Part shown: piece by piece, positions 11,012-21,953 of the stretch
How the letters are laid out: every line of letters begins with the position of its first letter
How positions within the stretch are numbered: position 1 is the first letter of the stretch
The notes under the pieces: generated by a model
What the model was told of the DNA's origin: nothing
The model's database searches: none
What the model saw: only the letters and a program-made list of their open reading frames with translations
Origin: Callorhinus ursinus
Taxonomy: Eukaryota; Chordata; Mammalia; Carnivora; Otariidae
Assembly: GCF_003265705.1 (NCBI RefSeq)
Contig: NW_020313157.1
Coordinates: forward strand, 620,001 to 684,000
Direction of reading: 5' to 3'
Length of the DNA: 64,000 nt
Position numbers and translations under genes: made by a program

Positions 11012-11495
11012 ATCTGTTGTTTTTACCTAACCAGCATTTATTTCTCCTTCTGGTAACAGCTCTTTAATATTTCCTGGGAAACCACCTCTCCCTTTACTCT
11101 CAGTTCATGTTTTCTTGGAGCTGAGCCTACTTGTAGGTTCTGAACAGTGAATGTTTTACCCAGGCGTGGACATTAAGTCTCAGGAATCGGTTGGGGGTGG
11201 GTAGGTGACACGCCCCAGGGGCGACAGAATTGCTCCCAGAACTTCTCTCAGAGCCCCCTACTTCTTGGATGACTGCGGTCCATCCATTGGGGCTGCCATC
11301 ACAGTGGATGTCAGCTGGGAGCCACCAGTGGACCTGAGAAACTAAGCCTGAGTCCCAATAACATGACTTAACATCCAGGTGTCCTTAAACACCTATCTCT
11401 GGACTTCCCAGATATGTGAATCCATATATTCCCCTTTTGAACTCAACTTAGTTCTGCACCACAAGTCTTAGTTAAAACCTTTTTCTACTGGTTTT
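11012..11495 (+). repeat. Old interspersed repeat inserted in L2
   Basis: This segment lies between two L2 parts that look collinear. It has 'cttctggtaacagctctt', 'ggagctgagcc', 'ggtaggtgacacgcccc', 'ctctggacttcccagatatg' and 'attccccttttgaactcaac' (in parts). These recall the same unnamed ancient family as 3285-3665. The insertion edges are approximate and no clear TSD is visible. Confidence 0.4.
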
Positions 11496-11504
11496 GCTCC
11501 TCTG

Positions 11505-11665
11505 TTACCACTTGTGCTTTGTTTTGTTCTATTTTATCTGTTTCCTGAACTCCATGAGGACTGGAACCATATCATGCTCCCTCTGTCCCCAGCACTCAGG
11601 GCACACGATATCTGACACATTGGAAATTCTCTGTAATTATTTTTGAGCAAATAAATGAATGAAAA
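11505..11665 (+). mobile_element. L2 LINE, 3' half of a split copy
   Basis: L2 3'-end phrases: 'gaactccatgaggactgg', 'ccccagcactcagggcacac', then 'gagcaaataaatgaatg'. It continues the L2 body that stops at about 11008. Confidence 0.65.
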
Positions 11666-11669
11666 GAAA

Positions 11670-12990
11670 ACAGATTTCTGCTTGTCTAGTGATACATCAA
11701 GATCTTGTAAACATAATCATCATCAATAAATATACTCTGAGCTCCCACCTAGTGTGTATCACAACATCCATGTACAGAGAAGAAGAGAGAAGGCTGGAGA
11801 CACTTCCTCCATGAAAGGACTCACAGTATAACTCAGAGAATTAGAAAAGAAACTGCCAAATGTAAGAAAGCATGCAACTCCAATTCACTGGTAAAAGTTT
11901 AGCCAAATTTCCATTTTGTCATAGGTCCTATTAAGACAGAACATTCTAGCTAGAACAAATTATAAACTTTGCCAGTAAAATGTAAATAGATTTCCAAATA
12001 AAAGAATTGCAGGTCACTCTTTAATAGTAAAAAGACTATTCTGCAAGGAACATTTGCTTTGGAGGTATTGGAAAAGCAAAGTCTGTTCTTCAGGTATTAA
12101 GAGATGGGGACAAAACTTTTGGATAACCAAAGAGAACAAATAATCAATATATTATCCATAGCAAGTTATTTAAATATAAGCAGAGAGCTCTTCCTGCCCC
12201 CACCCCACTCTTTTATATTCTGCTCTTATCAAAGGCCACCTTCCATCTCAGCCATAACACCTAATCCACTGGCAGACGCTGGAGTGGGATGAAAAATACA
12301 TCAATAATAAAAAACTGCAAAAGGGATACAGAAATCGCCACATCAAGGTACCTAGAGGTGTCAATCCAACATATAAAATGCAAAAGCCTGACTCTAAGTG
12401 ATCAAACCATGAGGAACATGAGATTCAGAACGCGGAGATGGCTGTGGCGTATGCTCTCCAATGCATATCACCACTTGGAATAGCATTACATCTCTGCCAA
12501 CCATTTCCAGATCTTCCTCTTCCTTCCTACACCTACCTCTCCTTCCCAATTGTTTTCTGGCATTTCTATCTAAGATGCCTTTGGCTAATAAATGGAAAGC
12601 ACAATCTACAATTCTTCCTCTATTTGTCCTAAAAGCTTCATGTTCCTTAGTTGTCAAAACAATGCTCTATTGCTTCCCAAAATTATCTTGGTATTGAATA
12701 TCAGTTTTTCAATTTGTCCTTCTCTGAATGGGGACACAAGGTTTGTACAGAAACTAATTTGCTTATGTCGTTCAAACCTGCATCATTTGATCAAGTATTT
12801 GTCTGGAGGTTTGTGAAATTTTCTAAAGGTGTATGTATGAAACACTGCTCCAAATGTAAAATGAAGAATAGAAGGGCTGCTTCACATTAAGTCGGTTTTT
12901 TACCATCTGCCAGAGCTAAAGAACCTACAGAGTTGGCCAGTGACTGTTAAGCATAAAGCCTATATAACCCTTTTATATCAATACAAATCA
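11670..12990. other. Long stretch without recognised gene
   Basis: I see no exon or named repeat. Several overlapping short open frames occur at 12394-12890 on both strands. None has a recognisable motif, and their stacking in multiple frames reflects a chance lack of stops. Confidence 0.5.
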
Positions 12991-13010
12991 GGTTTTGCTT
13001 TTATATATCT

Positions 13011-13176
13011 ATGTGCATGTATGTGTATATACATACATACATATTGATATAAATATATATCAATATATCAATATCAGAAAGGACTATAAGCCTTTGTATA
13101 TATATGTGTATATATATACATACATATTGATAAATATATATATCAATATATCAATATCAGAAAGGACTATAAGCCT
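13011..13176. repeat. 83-bp tandem duplication with TA/TACA tract
   Basis: Two copies of about 83 bp, 13011-13093 and 13094-13176. Both end in the same 3' part, which includes 'caatatcagaaaggactat' and 'aagcct'. Their 5' parts are TATG/TACA-rich and have diverged by small length changes. Each copy holds a near-palindrome around 'attgata..tatcaat'. A short open frame (12995-13198) spans it and is spurious. Confidence 0.9.
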
Positions 13177-13179
13177 CAT

Positions 13180-14485
13180 GCCGAGAATTTCCTACTGAGA
13201 GAAAGCATTGGCCCATTTTATTTTGTTTCCTTCGATGTAATGCCATGTTTTGCTGCCCTATATAGATGACCCATTATTTTTGCAAGAATCTTTAGACACA
13301 AGAATTCAGTGAGTTTAGTGTCATTATTAGATTGGAAAGAAAAATGGATGGGGCTTTATGATACAAATCACTTTACAGTCAAAGAGGAATGTGCATGTAA
13401 ACAGAATTTCAGAAAAATACAAAAAAAGTACCAATCAATTTACATCAATGGCTTCTGGGTGCTCAAGCAGAAAATAACGTATTACTCCCTCTGCCAGAGA
13501 GAGTCTGCAGTGAGTAGAGGCCATGAATGGTTAAGCCAGAGGGAGAGAAGATATAAGTCATAAATGAGCTCCCATTCATTAACTTTTGGTCCATCCAGTT
13601 TCCTGCTCATCACCCAGAAGTTTGGGATGCTCATCCCAATCGGCCTTCCTATATCTGAAGAGTATCTAAACAAATGGGTACCTCTGACTCAGAGATGCTG
13701 GGAAACCAGCTCTTTCCAAATGTTTAAAAATATCTTTTAGCAACATTACAGGTGTTCCTTTGTTGGACTAAAGAAGAGGAGGTGGGCTGGGTTTGGAGGA
13801 AGAGAATGGTGGTTGAAGTGTTTGAGAGAATGGGGGTATGTTGGAAGCTCCGAGATGTCCCTGGGGATATAGAAACAAAAGAGGGGATTTCAGTATAAAT
13901 TACAGTCAAGAAAGGTAAGAGATGAGTAAGGATGGCATTCTTCATCATAGTAATCAGTGTCGACTGGGTCCATTTTTCTGAGCCCCTAACTAAGACATAT
14001 GGTGACCACTATGGGTGCCAAATAAACTCACCAGGTCAATAGAAATGAATTTCTGGGAAAAGGAATCATCTTTATATTCCTGAGGCATTTTGCTACAAAG
14101 CAGTACAGTCATAGAAAACATAGAAATTCTCAGCTTCGGGATAAAACACTGAAATCTTCCTCCCCACAACAGCAACAGCAACAAAAAATGTTTTCTTTGG
14201 TTGCCACCAGAAATCTCTAGCACCAGTTCCCACAAAAAAGAAACCGATTCGATTGACAGGCCAACGAATATGGGGGAAAACGGAGCATACTCAGGCCTCC
14301 AAAGCAGAACTAAGGAATCACAATGCAAAAGGAGGCCGTCCTAAAGTTAGATTTGGCAAAGGAGAGCGTGTATCGGAGGCAGGAACAAATAATTAGCAAA
14401 TCTGAGAACTGCAGGCAACAGGTGATTAATGTTCACCATCAACCTGCCATTTTCAGCTCTTCCAAATTCTTAGCATAGGCCTCTG
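13180..14485. other. Long stretch without recognised gene
   Basis: I see no exon or named repeat. The 112-codon minus-strand frame at 13990-14328 shows no recognisable domain. Confidence 0.5.
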
Positions 14486-14489
14486 CCTT

Positions 14490-14590
14490 GCTGTGTATAT
14501 TCCCCAAGGCACAGCATAATGACTGGAATACAGTCTGTGCTCAATAAAGGCTTCATAAATAATCAACAAACTGAACGAGTGAATGCTTCA
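14490..14590 (+). mobile_element. L2 3'-end fragment
   Basis: Phrases 'ccaaggcacagcataatgac', 'cagtctgtgctcaataaagg' and 'gagtgaatg' match the L2 3' terminus order. Short and old. Confidence 0.6.
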
Positions 14591-14933
14591 TGTATATATT
14601 AGCACAATGCTAGGTCCTGGGAAAGATTTATACAAATAGAAGCAACTGGCAATTAAAAAATGGGTTAAACTGTGGAGTACCTGTACACTGGCACACCATG
14701 CAGGCAAACATGAAAGATGCTGCTGTGGAAAATATCTAACGGCACCAAATGTTAAGTGACGAAAGCAGGTTACAAAACAGTAAGTTCTACAACAGTGTTG
14801 TCTCATTTTTTTCAAACAGAATTTTCCCCTCTCAGAGGCTTTCTTTTTCCCTTCTTCACATTTTAATGTATCTGAACTTGAGATGTGTTTTACAATTGAT
14901 ATGGCCTTTTGGTGTGAATGCATTTCTGCTGCT

Positions 14934-14940
14934 ACACACA

Positions 14941-14975
<35 letters not shown>
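14934..14975. repeat. (CA)n microsatellite
   Basis: A CA run of about 42 bases with one TA interruption near 14947. It is likely polymorphic. Open frames on both strands read through it and are artefacts. Confidence 0.95.
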
Positions 14976-14979
<4 letters not shown>

Positions 14980-16375
14980 ACAAACCACAAGCCTTCCTCA
15001 TAAATCAGTGGTATGCCTTATAATCTTTATAATCAATGTCGCTTCCAAATTGGGAAAATAAATGTGCATGCACTTATATGTGTGTTAGAAAAACATAAGA
15101 AATTAGTGTTAATATTTGCGTACATATCTTAGGCTGTATAAGAGTTAGTGCTATTTATTTTCTTCTGGTTGCCTACTTTTACTAAAAAGGGCATGTGCTT
15201 TGTTGGAAATAAAACGGCAAGAAAATTGTTAAAATAAGAGGAAGAGATGTTGTTCTGCCCCGAAGGGGTTTAAATTAAATTGGTTTGATGACCCCAGAAC
15301 ATAAAACAACCTGAGTCTGTATCTATAATTTATGCATAAACTCTAATCTATGCAGAAATTATAAATCTGGCATTCTATAACTGGTTTATAACCAATTGCT
15401 AGAATTCAGAACATAGAACAGAAAAAGCTTTAGACATTCGGGAAAGAGAATGGGCAGTTCAGAGGAGGTCCCCCCAAATGCCTGGCATGGGGGTGAAAAT
15501 GCAGGAGACAGGCTGATAGTTCAGCTACTTCCAAAGTTGGCTAAGAGCAGTCTGAGAAAAGAATGTTCTGGCCGGTGGAGTTCTTGCCAAGGGTAATGCA
15601 CAGTGGGGGATTCCAGACTCCCAGGATCCTGTAGATGCATTTTTGTTTACTCCTTCATTTTTTTTTTCCTTCTTAGTGACTGAACTGCATTGTCAAAAGC
15701 AGCGGTGCCGCCTACTGGGGTTACTGGTTTCCTCCCTGCCTATTCAACATCACTCTGAGATTCTCTGAGATTAGATATGTACGTATAAAACTCCGTTTAT
15801 AAAAGGATGCGGAAAATCACATGATTAAATGTGATAAGATGATTAAAATGTGATAAAATGATTAAAAGGTTAAAATAAAAATGGCAGTATTTTAACTACA
15901 ACTAAAAAGAACAGAGGAAGAGCTCTTGGTGCACAGGCGAGAAAATTTGAGTAGAAATAGTAAAATAGAAATGGTTCTCTATTTTAAGAGGGAAAAGTAA
16001 AACACACAAAGTCAAAAGCAAATGCCCATCCCAGTGGAGTCTCATTTGGGGCCCCGCTGGTCCAGGAGCCGAGGAAAAGAGTAGATAGGACTTTATCTCC
16101 AAATTCGATGAGCGAGTGCCAATGAGCAGTTTGTGCTGCCAGCCCTGGGAAGACACAGCTCATCTGTATCCCAAGAAAGACTAATACTGGTGCAGGTGAA
16201 TCAGCATAGTGGAGCTGGAGACTGTACTGGCCAAGAGGCTTTATCTTACTCTAGGGGATGTGTTGCCTGGCACCCTGCACAGATTCGGGCCTCAGTATAA
16301 GTGACTTCCTGCTTTTTCTAGAAGTCCCCAGGTACCCCTTCTACAGTACCCAAGTTTGGTGACTCAAAACTGCTC
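14980..16375. other. Long stretch without recognised gene
   Basis: No exon or young repeat is visible. Around 15820-15880 there is a short run of near-repeats of 'gattaaaatgtgataa', a small local duplication. Confidence 0.5.
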
Positions 16376-16377
16376 AG

Positions 16378-16401
16378 AGCTAAAGTCACTACAAAGGAAA
16401 A
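16378..16401 (-). repeat. 24-bp direct repeat, copy 1
   Basis: These 24 bases recur exactly at 17944-17967, while the flanks differ. Read on the minus strand the motif is TTTTCCTTTGTAG followed by TGACTTTAGCT, which looks like a 3' splice acceptor (pyrimidine tract plus AG). Function is unproven. Confidence 0.6.
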
Positions 16402-16764
16402 CAGTGCCGAAGAACTCAACTTTCTTTTCCCTGTACACCACCTCGTCCTCACACTGGGGAAACAAAGCACAATAGAAACTACCAAACTTATTTTTTTTTT
16501 TAATAGGAAAAACTTCTTAAAGAAATTTAAGGAAAGGATATACAAATATTAGGTGGGGCTGAAAGACTTCAGTGTTGCACATCTGCAAATGCATTATCAG
16601 ACTGGCTTATGGGAGCTAAATTGTGCTTTTCATTAGTACTCTTCTGGAGCATTCCATTCACATCCTGAGAAGACAGTCCGCAAATACAAAAATGACTGAG
16701 TGGGTATAGAGGAAAAGAAAGAAAAGATTCTACCCCACCTGATCCCACACCTCCCAATGAAAAG

Positions 16765-17060
16765 TTTTCAATCCAAATAAAAACATACTCGCCGAAATCG
16801 TGTGCTATTAAGACAGGTGTACATCAACACACTACTTAACACATTTAAGAAACAATGACAGGAATAAACTGGATGCCGAATCTGTTCAACTGTGTCTCCA
16901 TGTCCCTTCATTTTCATTTTGATAGCCGCGAGAGAGCGGTAAACACTATTTTCATACATGGGCATAGCTGAGACTCATTTTCCTCAAGCAACACGAGCTC
17001 TAAAACAGAGATATCAGCCACACTGAGAGTATCTTTATTTACAGACTAGACAGCAACAGC
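16765..17060. promoter_or_regulatory. Candidate conserved non-coding block
   Basis: A unique stretch with several retained CpGs (cgccgaaatcg, gccgcgagagagcggt) in an otherwise CpG-poor area. There is no named repeat. A 65-codon minus-strand frame (16768-16965) covers part of it but has no recognisable domain. It could be part of a non-coding transcript or an enhancer. This is inference only. Confidence 0.25.
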
Positions 17061-17064
17061 AGAG

Positions 17065-17940
17065 CCTCTGCATTAAAAAGGAAGAAAAGAAAAGAATGGA
17101 AAAACCCTCCAAACCTCATAGCGTTAATGCTAGCTCGCTAATTCATATCTCCTTAAACAGCATGGGTCCAGCTGTTCCCATTTAAAGTCTGCCATTTTTT
17201 GAATGCAGACCAAAAAATCTGAATTAAAGATGTAAAGAGAATACCTGAGCACAGGGCAGGAAGGTAGTAGAGGTCAGAAAGAGGTACGCAGGAATTGGGG
17301 GGTGCAGGTTTTAAAAAAGTCACAGACGACTAATTACCAGGAATTGGGTTAGCCAGATTTTAGGACCTAGGAGAGGGCCCGGCCAGCAATGCTTTCCCCG
17401 CTGCATGGAGCTGCAAACATGTGCATGTGTAAGAGCCAGCAAACTTAATAGAATCAACAACACCACTTAGCAACTCAGAGAAAAAGTGTGACCAGCAAAC
17501 CATTACTCACCACAGTGGAACTGAAATTTGTTTACAATTAGCCAGAATCCACCCACGAAACAAAAACCAAAACAGACTCCTTCTCTTGAAATACTAGCAC
17601 ACTCATTTCTTTAATAACTGATGCTATGATCTCATGTGACAAATTTCCCTAGTGCTTAAAAAAATCAACATTTGTAAACATTCAAAATTAAAATCATTTC
17701 AGCCCCTGCCGTCACAATTAAATGGTATGAGAATTCCAGTGTCTTCAGGTAAAACTATCTCTGTTATGTTCATGATAAGTTTATGCTATTCAGTAGTTTT
17801 GTATTTCCAAACACGTCTTTCGTGATAGGCAAGTTTGAAGAGGAAACTTGCCCTAAAATGAAAACAAAATAATAATACAGTCTGTCCCCAACTGGCAGAA
17901 GCCATTGTATTGCATTGTGCAAAAATAAACCAGGTGGAAA
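17065..17940. other. Repeat-poor stretch
   Basis: I see no gene or recognisable repeat. It is notable only for the absence of transposons from about 15 to 19 kb. Confidence 0.45.
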
Positions 17941-17943
17941 TGA

Positions 17944-17967
17944 AGCTAAAGTCACTACAAAGGAAAA
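17944..17967 (-). repeat. 24-bp direct repeat, copy 2
   Basis: Exact second copy of 16378-16401, 1566 bases downstream. On the minus strand it again gives a pyrimidine-rich tract ending in AG. Confidence 0.6.
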
Positions 17968-17969
17968 GG

Positions 17970-19150
17970 TCCACAAGAAAAGAGGGGGGGAGAAAGTCTA
18001 AATCACAAAGCTCACTGAGGGGGAGGCAGGCTGAGACACCAGCAGAGGTCACAGAACGACTTGATTAACAAAGAAGTCGACAAAGAGCTTTCTTCCTTCC
18101 AGCAAAGGCAAGTTCTTGGATCTGAGTTGAGCTAGAAAAGTAATTGGAGGGAGGGGAATAAAAAGGGGGTTGTCTAAGTATGCTGAACAACAGAAACCAA
18201 CACTGATGCTGATGCTGATGGAAAAGACAGAGTTTGACGTGGCACATGCCTCCCTCCCTTGGAAGAGGGGGACACCCGTCTTGCACAGGAGATCACAGAG
18301 CTGGATCTTGGTCCCTCGGCTGATAACGGCACACAGATCCTTCAGTGGCCAAACTAAACCAGGACGTATATTTGTCCCCAAAATATGATTAAGGAATTTT
18401 TCTAAGCCTTTTGTAGCAGGTTGCTATTTTTCTAAATTGCCTCAACAGTAAAAATTGTAATTCGTAACTACTGGTTTCCACTTCTGTGTTTGTGTGTGAA
18501 TGCCATCTCCTAATACAAACACACACACACGAATGGTGACAATATACCCCTCCATAAGCCCAGACAAGTACAGGGAAATCCACCTTTTTTTAAAGCCAAT
18601 CTTATACAATATACCCATACGGACACACACCTGGTTAAGGCAAATACAACACGCTGTTCTCATCTACAACACTCGGCCCCAAAATGACAAATAAGTAGTC
18701 ACTTGTGAGAGAAAACAAAACAAAACAGGACGAAACAAACAAACAAAAAACACCACGACTCCGAACAGTTCGTTCTTGGTAATTAAATAAAATTCCACAC
18801 AGCTACAAGTGATGCAGAATTTGCTTCATGTCTGAACCGGCTTTTCCAGACCTTTGCTTTCTGTTCTTTCTTTCTTTCTCTCTCTTCCCCCCATCCCCCG
18901 AATTCACCATCACAGTGTTTCAAGAAAAGAGAAAGCCATGCATTCCCCCACACATTTTTTTTTGTTTCCTTTTTGCAACTGAAAATAAAATTGCAGCTTC
19001 ATGCTAATGAACCAGGTCTTGCTTAAACTCCCACTGGAAATGCAAGCACATGTACTATAGCAGAGCAAGATGATTCTGCCACAAGCATAATCACCTTACA
19101 CAAAATGCGATTACTCTGGGCTGCAATCTTTATCCCTGAAGTCAATTTAT
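17970..19150. other. Repeat-poor stretch
   Basis: No exon is recognised. Small items: an (ACAC) patch at about 18519-18531, an A-rich (AAAC)n patch at about 18712-18750, and a (TTTC)n then TCTC patch at about 18865-18886. Confidence 0.45.
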
Positions 19151-19155
19151 TAATC

Positions 19156-19222
19156 AGAGAGAAAGAGAGAAAAGAGCGAGAGGGGGGAGAGAGAGCAAGA
19201 GAGGGAGAGGGGGAGAGAGGGA

Positions 19223-19254
<32 letters not shown>
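19156..19254. repeat. (GA)n polypurine tract
   Basis: Nearly pure purine sequence: GAGAGAAAGAGAG, then mixed AGGG/GAGA, then a long clean GA run to 19254. Tracts like this can form intramolecular triplex (H-DNA). It is complementary to the CT run at 19509-19546. Confidence 0.95.
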
Positions 19255-19256
<2 letters not shown>

Positions 19257-19508
19257 ACCTACCCACAAATACATCATCATCTTGAAAGAGAAATCAAGGG
19301 CTCTCTGTCAGCAAACAGAAGTCTCCTTACTTCACCAAGAGTATCTGGAAGAAAAACTGAAACCAGTGGGTAGAAAATCTTGCCTTTTTCCTGTCAAGTC
19401 CTCAGAGCCCCTCTTCTTTCCTTACACAAGGTTTGGTGTGCTTGTTTATGAGTTTATGAGGATAGCATTCCTTCAGTGGCACTGTGTGATGTGACTTGCT
19501 TCAGGCTG

Positions 19509-19546
<38 letters not shown>
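19509..19546. repeat. (CT)n polypyrimidine tract
   Basis: A clean CT run of about 38 bases, followed by a C9 stretch near 19557. It is inverted relative to the (GA)n tract about 255 bases upstream, so the two could pair as a hairpin stem in RNA or single-stranded DNA. Confidence 0.95.
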
Positions 19547-19548
<2 letters not shown>

Positions 19549-19766
19549 ACTCTCTCCCCCCCCCCTTTCCTTCCTAACTCTTGCCTTTCCTCTCCTGTCA
19601 AGGCTGCTTAGGTAACAAATTCTTGGTGTGGCTGCTTAATGAGCAAATCCGGACACTTTAGGCAGCCAGCAAGAGTGTTGAGAACAGACTCTGGTGATAC
19701 TCTGGTAGTATTAATAATAATAGCGCTGGTGTAATCATAAACAGGCATGCACTACACCATTTCCTG

Positions 19767-20222
19767 ACGGCCGGTGGGAGGTTCACGGAAGTCCCCACTG
19801 GTGGAATTTACAGGAAGGCGGCCGATCCTCTTGAGGCAAGCACATCGGCACAGAGCCGGTGACTCTGGGAGGCCAGCATCTGAGATTTTTTTTTTTTTTT
19901 TTAACTCAAAGTAAAGCTCCAGCTGCAGTGAAAGGAACATGTGCAGCAACCGGCTTCCCCTTTATCTCTTTAAATGTACTTCAGATAAAAGCAGCATCCA
20001 GTCTGGTCAAGGCCTCCCCAGAGTCATTGCTCTTTATACCCCAGGGCTCAGCACACTTGTCTACAGCCATCTACCGACTCGGCCGTGTCATTGCGGGCTC
20101 CCAGGCTGCCTGCTCCCCGCGCTGCAGCTGCCGCTGCCCATCGCCGTGCAGGGGCGGCCGCCTCCCTGTGCAGGCTCACAGCCAGGGTGTGTACCAGGAC
20201 AGGGAAGGAAGGGGAGGGGGCG
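19767..20222. promoter_or_regulatory. CpG-enriched cluster, possible small CpG island
   Basis: I count 7 CpGs in 19767-19860 and 12 in 20074-20222, against near absence in the surrounding kilobases. The second block is GC-rich, with GGGCGGCC, two CTGCCGCTG-like units and a downstream GGGGGCGG (SP1-like). It could be a weak promoter, an enhancer or the remains of a CpG island. A 179-codon open frame (19859-20398) crosses it and has no recognisable domain. No TATA box or exon is evident. Confidence 0.4.
19886..19902. repeat. T17 homopolymer
   Basis: An uninterrupted run of 17 T inside the CpG-enriched cluster. It could be the tail of a lost minus-strand retroposon, but no body follows. Confidence 0.95.
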
Positions 20223-20229
20223 GTTGGGG

Positions 20230-20635
20230 GGGCAGGGCCACTGGGGCTTCTGTGCCAGTTCAGCAAATCAAAAACAAAACCAAACCCCACCAACTAAACC
20301 CAGCAAATGGAAAGCCTCAAAAAGACCTGCTAACACAAATGTTTAGCCTTCCCAACCTACAGATGGAGATTTGGAGATTATATATATGCCCTCATTAGGA
20401 GACCAGATTTGGGGGGGGGTGTATGTGTCTATTTCTTCCTCCTTCTCCATGATCCTTTGCAATTGCAGACCCGGGAAATTTTGCAGTGTTAATAAAACTT
20501 GATCATTTCGACAGGCTCTCCCTACAAAAATCCACAGGCTTGGATGCACAGTTAAGATTTCCTGAAATTATCCAAAATTTTTTTTCTCCCCTGAATCAAT
20601 TCTCCTTTATTAGTTGTTCTTTTTAATCCATTTTA
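20230..20635. other. Stretch without recognised gene
   Basis: No repeat or exon is recognised. It includes a G10 run at about 20411-20420. Confidence 0.45.
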
Positions 20636-20639
20636 AATT

Positions 20640-20960
20640 GTATACTTTATCTTGAAAATTATCTCCATTACTGAAATACATCATGAGCGAGAGGATGGGG
20701 AATGCAATTTGCCCAGCATATTAATTGATGCAGTGTTCAATTATTGATATATGGATAAAGGAGGAATTAATATTAAAATACATCTCATACTTTAGGGGAG
20801 AAGGGGAAAACGATCTCTTGCTGGACTCTGAGTTTTGACCATTCGTTATCTATTTACACATCACACAGAGAAACTGCCTAACTGAGCCCCTAGTTGATTT
20901 CTAAAACTGCACAAGGCAAAATGTCACCTAAATAATTAAAATGCATTAGCTAAATTGTGG
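20640..20960. promoter_or_regulatory. Candidate conserved non-coding element
   Basis: AT-rich unique sequence with several homeodomain-like cores packed together: TTAATTGATG (20721-20730), CAATTATTGATA and GGAATTAATATT. There are no repeats or open frames. The style matches developmental enhancers, but conservation cannot be tested here. Confidence 0.3.
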
Positions 20961-20961
20961 A

Positions 20962-21440
20962 ATCATCTGCAGCACCGGGCAGGTGGCAAAGCACCTGTTA
21001 AAATAGCCCATAGGTAGTCGCATCAAGATGCATAATGGCTGAGCGGTTTGGGGAGAAGCAATGCCAAGCCATGCCATTATACCAACAGTGACGGAGAGAT
21101 CCTCGGAACTGGTTACCTCCGAGTGGCAAGAAAATAACCACACAGTCACCAACTGGTAAAATCTCCATTGGGATGGAGAGTAGAGCAGTCAACTGTCCCA
21201 GCTGGCAGAGGCCAGGGGACCTCCTGAGATGCAGGTCTTTCAGTGCTAAAAACAGGGCAGCCCCAGGCAAACCAGAGGGTTGGTCACTCTACTTGGGAGA
21301 AGTACTAGACACACTTTGTCATTACGGTTAAGACAAATAGGGAATCCATCTTCCTTATTATTTTTGATGATGGAGATCACCTCTATGCACAATCTCCACT
21401 AATTCTGGACAAAAAAATGTGTCCTTCCTGATAGGAAAAC
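20962..21440. other. Stretch without recognised gene
   Basis: No named repeat or exon is visible. Two overlapping minus-strand frames (20946-21152, 20998-21270) lack any motif. Confidence 0.45.
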
Positions 21441-21444
21441 TTGG

Positions 21445-21650
21445 GGAGAAAATATCTTTAAATATTTACATGCATGTGTTCATTTATTGATTCCACAGAT
21501 ACTCTACTGAACACCTGCTCTGTATCAATCTCCGTGTAGGTACTTGGAATGCAGTGGTGGTGAATGTGTGATGCAGATGTTTCAAATCTGTAGACAGCAA
21601 ACAGCCTGAAGATGCACTTCATTGGACCAATACATTTTTTTGTCATATTT
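21445..21650 (+). mobile_element. L2-like fragment
   Basis: Phrases 'tgttcatttattgattcc', 'actgaacacctgctctgtat' and 'ggtacttggaatgcagtgg' follow the L2 order of 'attcattcaacaaatat', 'gagcacctactatgtgcc' and 'gtgctgggaat'. It is diverged, and a T16 run follows near 21699. Confidence 0.55.
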
Positions 21651-21953
21651 GCCAATATTTAAAAAACAAGAGATTTCTAATGAAAACCTGGAAGTATAAT
21701 TTTTTTTTTTTTTTGGAAATATTAGAAGTGAGCTAGCAATGTAAGACTGACATTTTCACAGAGACGACAATGGGCTCATGATGAGTTCTCCACTATCTGC
21801 ACCGCTCCCAGTTGTCCCTGAGATCAGATGTTACTGGGCTACTGGATTTGCTAATTTGCCTTATGGGCCTGGCCCTTGTAAGCATACAAGTTTGTAAAGG
21901 CCTCCTGATCTGATCTGGGATGTAAGAACACACACACACTGCATTTCAGATGT

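Noticed and set aside
11211..11223. CGCCCC/GGGGCG palindrome as a CTCF or SP1 site
   Set aside because: It partly resembles the motifs, but lies inside an old repeat and lacks the full CTCF consensus.
13011..13176. CRISPR-like repeat array
   Set aside because: Only two adjacent copies with no spacers. It is a tandem duplication in mammalian DNA.
19859..20398. 179-codon open frame, the longest in the window
   Set aside because: It starts beside the T17 run, crosses the CpG-rich block in a GC-driven frame, and competes with other frames on both strands. No recognisable domain.
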